In this document: one piece after another, positions 61,809-64,000 of the stretch
Numbering within the stretch: position 1 is the first letter of the stretch
How the letters are laid out: every line of letters starts with the position of its first letter
Source: Marivita sp030148515
Lineage (GTDB): Bacteria; Pseudomonadota; Alphaproteobacteria; Rhodobacterales; Rhodobacteraceae
Assembly: GCF_048006345.1 (NCBI RefSeq)
Contig: NZ_CP180351.1
Location: 3,534,001 to 3,598,000 of the forward strand
Length of the DNA stretch: 64,000 bases
Direction: 5' to 3'
The notes under the pieces: generated by a model
Databases searched by the model: none
Told to the model about the DNA's origin: nothing
What the model saw: the letters and a program-made list of their open reading frames with translations, nothing else
Made by a program: the position numbers and the translations under genes

Positions 61809-63007
61809 GCACGCTGCTGACATTGGCCCTGATCTTATTGGGCGTCGCGGCGGGCGGCTGGTTGCTGCGCTTTGCTGGGCAAAAGGCCACTGGGAATGCA
61901 CCTACTTTCCGGGACATGCCTTTTGCGGTCGCTTTCGGCTATGTGCTTGGTGCGTGCCTTTTGGTGTTTTCCGTCTGGTATTTCTTTCAGCCGACCCAGA
62001 ACGAGGCAGGAATTCCGAATGCCGGTGTTGTGTTCTTCAGATGGGCGGTTCAGTTCTTTATTGTCTCCGCGATTGCAGCCTACCTCTTCCGCGCTCTGGG
62101 TCGGACCGTGGGCACACGTGGCAGCAAGAAGCTGTTCCGGCAGATGCCGCTGACCGCCAGCTTTGGTGTGCTGGTGGTGATCCTCTATGCCTTCACCGCG
62201 ATTTTTGCTGCGTGGTTGGCCCCGCATGGGCAAGAGGCTGTGTTTGCCAAGGTGAACGTCCTGCCAGGAGGGAATGCGGCCACGGGCGGTGATCCGCTGT
62301 TTCCGCTGGGCACGGACCAGATCGGGCGTGATCTGCTGAGCCGTTTGATCTACGGCGCGCAGAACACGGTTGGCATTGCATTTGTCACGACGTGCCTTGC
62401 GTTTTTCATCGGCGGAACACTTGGGTTTTTGGCGGCAACGCTGCAAGGCTGGCTTGATCAGGTTCTCAGCCGTGCCGTGGACGTTCTGATGGCGATCCCG
62501 TCGCTGATCTTTGCGCTACTTCTTATGACGATCGCCAGTGCTTGGGCCGGGTCAGAGCGGTGGCTGCTGACGGTCTACATGATCCTCATCATCGCGTTGA
62601 TCGACAGCACACGTGTTTTCCGATTGGCGCGTGCGGTGGGTCTGAACATCGTTGTGATGGACTATATCGAAGCGGCAAAGTTGCGCGGCGAAGGTTTGGG
62701 TTATCTGATCTTCAAGGAAATCCTGCCGAATGCGACCGCGCCATTGCTCGCCGAATTCGGCCTGCGGTTCTGCTTTGTGTTCCTGACGATTGCTTCTCTG
62801 TCCTTCCTTGGTGTGGGCATTCAGCCGCCGCTGGCGGACTGGGGCACGATGGTGCGCGACTCGGCGCAGTTCATCAACTTTGCGGCGTTCTCGCCGCTGA
62901 CCGCTGCGCTGCCGCTGTTGGCGGCCGGGGCCATCGCGTTGCTGACGGTGGGCGTCAACTTCGTAGTGGACTGGATGCTGCACAGAAGCTCGGGGTTGAA
63001 GGAATGA
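61805..63007 (+). CDS. Peptide-type ABC transporter permease (DppC/OppC-like) with extra N-terminal helices
   Basis: Second permease, 400 residues against about 300 for typical OppC. The extra N-terminal part (about 1-120) has about three hydrophobic segments (LLTLALILLGVAAGGWLL, AVAFGYVLGACLLVFSVWYF, WAVQFFIVSAIAAYLF) not present in ordinary OppC. After a second TAFGVLVVILYAFTAIFAAWLAPHG-like stretch (about 120-145), the core continues with PLGTDQIGRDLLSRLIYGAQNT and EAAKLRGEGLGYLIFKEILPNATAPL. Coupled to the ATPase by ATGA. Confidence 0.9.
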   Translation: MSTLLTLALILLGVAAGGWLLRFAGQKATGNAPTFRDMPFAVAFGYVLGACLLVFSVWYFFQPTQNEAGIPNAGVVFFRWAVQFFIVSAIAAYLFRALGRTVGTRGSKKLFRQMPLTASFGVLVVILYAFTAIFAAWLAPHGQEAVFAKVNVLPGGNAATGGDPLFPLGTDQIGRDLLSRLIYGAQNTVGIAFVTTCLAFFIGGTLGFLAATLQGWLDQVLSRAVDVLMAIPSLIFALLLMTIASAWAGSERWLLTVYMILIIALIDSTRVFRLARAVGLNIVVMDYIEAAKLRGEGLGYLIFKEILPNATAPLLAEFGLRFCFVFLTIASLSFLGVGIQPPLADWGTMVRDSAQFINFAAFSPLTAALPLLAAGAIALLTVGVNFVVDWMLHRSSGLKE

Positions 63008-64000
63008 GCGCTCTTGTTGAAATCCGGGATATCTGGATCGAAGGACGGAGCGACGAGGTTTGGTCGCCGATCATCAATGGCGCTAGTCTGTCTTTGAACA
63101 AGGGTGAGGTTCTGGGCCTGATCGGTGAATCAGGTGCCGGGAAATCGACCCTAGGTCTGGCCGCGATGGGGTTCACGCGCGACGGCGTGCGGATCTCCAA
63201 AGGGTCGGTCATGTTCGACGGTATCGACCTGATTTCCGCGTCTGCGGCCAAAAAGCGGGAACTGCTGGGAAAGCGCATCGCCTATGTTGCGCAATCCGCT
63301 GCCGCCAGTTTCAACCCAGCGCACAAATTGATCGACCAGCACACCGAAGGCCCGGTGCAGCATGGGGTCATGTCCCGCGCCGAAAGCGTGAAGGACGGGA
63401 TCGAGCTTTATCGCCGCTTGCGCCTGCCAAACCCGGATCAGATCGGGTTCCGCTATCCGCACCAGGTGTCCGGTGGTCAGCTTCAGCGGGCGATGACGGC
63501 GATGGCGATGTCCTGCCGTCCTGACCTGATTATCTTTGACGAACCGACGACCGCCTTGGACGTGACGACGCAGATCGAAGTGCTGGCGTCGATCCGCGAT
63601 ATCGTCGAGCAGTTCGACACAGCGGCGATCTATATCACGCATGACCTTGCCGTGGTCGCGCAGATGGCGGATCGGATCAAGGTTCTGCTCAAGGGGGACG
63701 AGGTCGAAGAGTCCGACACCCGCACGATGTTGGCCCAGCCGAAGGAAGACTACACGAAAAGCCTTTGGGCTGTCCGCGCGTTCGAGCGTCCGCAAAAACC
63801 AGCGGTTCACACCAGTGCCACGCCTGTGGTGTCTGTTCAGAACGTGTCCGCCGCCTATGGCAAGGTTCCGGTGCTGCACAATGTCAGCTTCGACATTCAC
63901 GAAGGTCGCACTGTTGCGGTCGTGGGTGAATCGGGGTCGGGAAAATCGACCACCGCGCGCTGCATCACGGGCCTTCTGCCGCCGACGAAAGGTGTGATCG
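63004..64000 (+). CDS. Fused double-ATPase of the peptide ABC transporter (3' end outside window)
   Basis: DppD-DppF-type fusion. The first ATPase is complete: Walker A GESGAGKST, signature VSGGQLQR and Walker B LIIFDEPTTALD. A second domain starts near codon 275 with its own Walker A GESGSGKST and runs off the right edge. No stop codon is reached. The start overlaps the upstream stop (ATGA). Fusion of both ATPases in one chain is common in this transporter family. Confidence 0.9.
   Translation, partial: MSALVEIRDIWIEGRSDEVWSPIINGASLSLNKGEVLGLIGESGAGKSTLGLAAMGFTRDGVRISKGSVMFDGIDLISASAAKKRELLGKRIAYVAQSAAASFNPAHKLIDQHTEGPVQHGVMSRAESVKDGIELYRRLRLPNPDQIGFRYPHQVSGGQLQRAMTAMAMSCRPDLIIFDEPTTALDVTTQIEVLASIRDIVEQFDTAAIYITHDLAVVAQMADRIKVLLKGDEVEESDTRTMLAQPKEDYTKSLWAVRAFERPQKPAVHTSATPVVSVQNVSAAYGKVPVLHNVSFDIHEGRTVAVVGESGSGKSTTARCITGLLPPTKGVI

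Noticed and set aside
1..64000. Search by eye for tRNA, rRNA, CRISPR arrays, insertion sequences, phage genes
   Set aside because: None seen: no transposase or integrase-like protein, no repeat-spacer pattern and no cloverleaf-like gap; coding density leaves little room.

Overview
This window looks like an origin-proximal piece of the chromosome of an aerobic anoxygenic phototroph of the Rhodobacterales (Roseobacter/Rhodobacter group, Alphaproteobacteria). The evidence is a spheroidene-type photosynthesis gene cluster (crtD, crtC, tspO, crtB, crtI, crtA, bchI, bchD, bchO), the alphaproteobacterial rho-mnmE-mnmG-rsmG-parA-parB block with maf-aroE-coaE-dnaQ-secB on the other side, three perfect parS sites, and a NaVBac-type sodium channel with the TLESWSM filter reported from marine roseobacters. 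I saw no tRNA, rRNA, CRISPR array, insertion sequence or prophage gene. Nearly all of the window is coding, with many 4-base ATGA overlaps and several convergent genes whose ends overlap.

Layout. (1) 1-9463, photosynthesis: crtD (cut by the left edge) and crtC run rightward, crtI-crtB-tspO leftward, and crtA-bchI-bchD-bchO rightward. The crtI/crtA promoter region carries two PpsR/CrtJ palindromes. CrtB and CrtI make neurosporene, CrtC/CrtD/CrtA turn it into spheroidene and spheroidenone, and BchI/BchD are two of the three Mg-chelatase subunits. (2) 9430-15590, housekeeping: smr-mltA-tim44 (leftward), fxsA-secB (rightward), maf-aroE-coaE-dnaQ (leftward). (3) 15591-16100: the only gene-free stretch over 300 bases, the probable replication origin, with DnaA-box-like sites and AT-rich tracts. 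(4) 16101-22870: rho, a frameshifted mnmE, mnmG, rsmG, parA and parB, with three parS sites in mnmG and rsmG. (5) 22871-29732: hemW-rdgB-rph, hrcA-grpE, mutS. (6) 29818-44653: metabolism and regulation (malic enzyme, PfkB kinase, exported MsrA, sulfotransferase-like protein, DUF4394 protein, argG, ilvA, SDR, a divergent Hpt / response regulator-PP2C pair, Nudix proteins, Hsp33, CCA-adding-type nucleotidyltransferase). (7) 44795-50321: three tandem, separately encoded ABC exporter half-transporters. (8) 50361-54616: RNA methyltransferase, sodium channel, two L,D-transpeptidases around a CAP-domain lipoprotein, and a 63-residue secreted/membrane peptide. (9) 54695-60730: ferrochelatase, methyltransferases, comF, glutaredoxin, nitrilase, MarR regulator, ubiG, proline iminopeptidase. 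(10) 60813-64000: an Opp/Dpp-type ABC importer (two permeases and a fused double ATPase cut by the right edge).

Most genes belong to known families. The points most worth a second look are the origin with its parS cluster, the single-base frameshift in mnmE, crtC without a usable canonical start codon, the three tandem exporters, the sodium channel, and the orphan Hpt / PP2C module. I did not find a convincing wholly new system.
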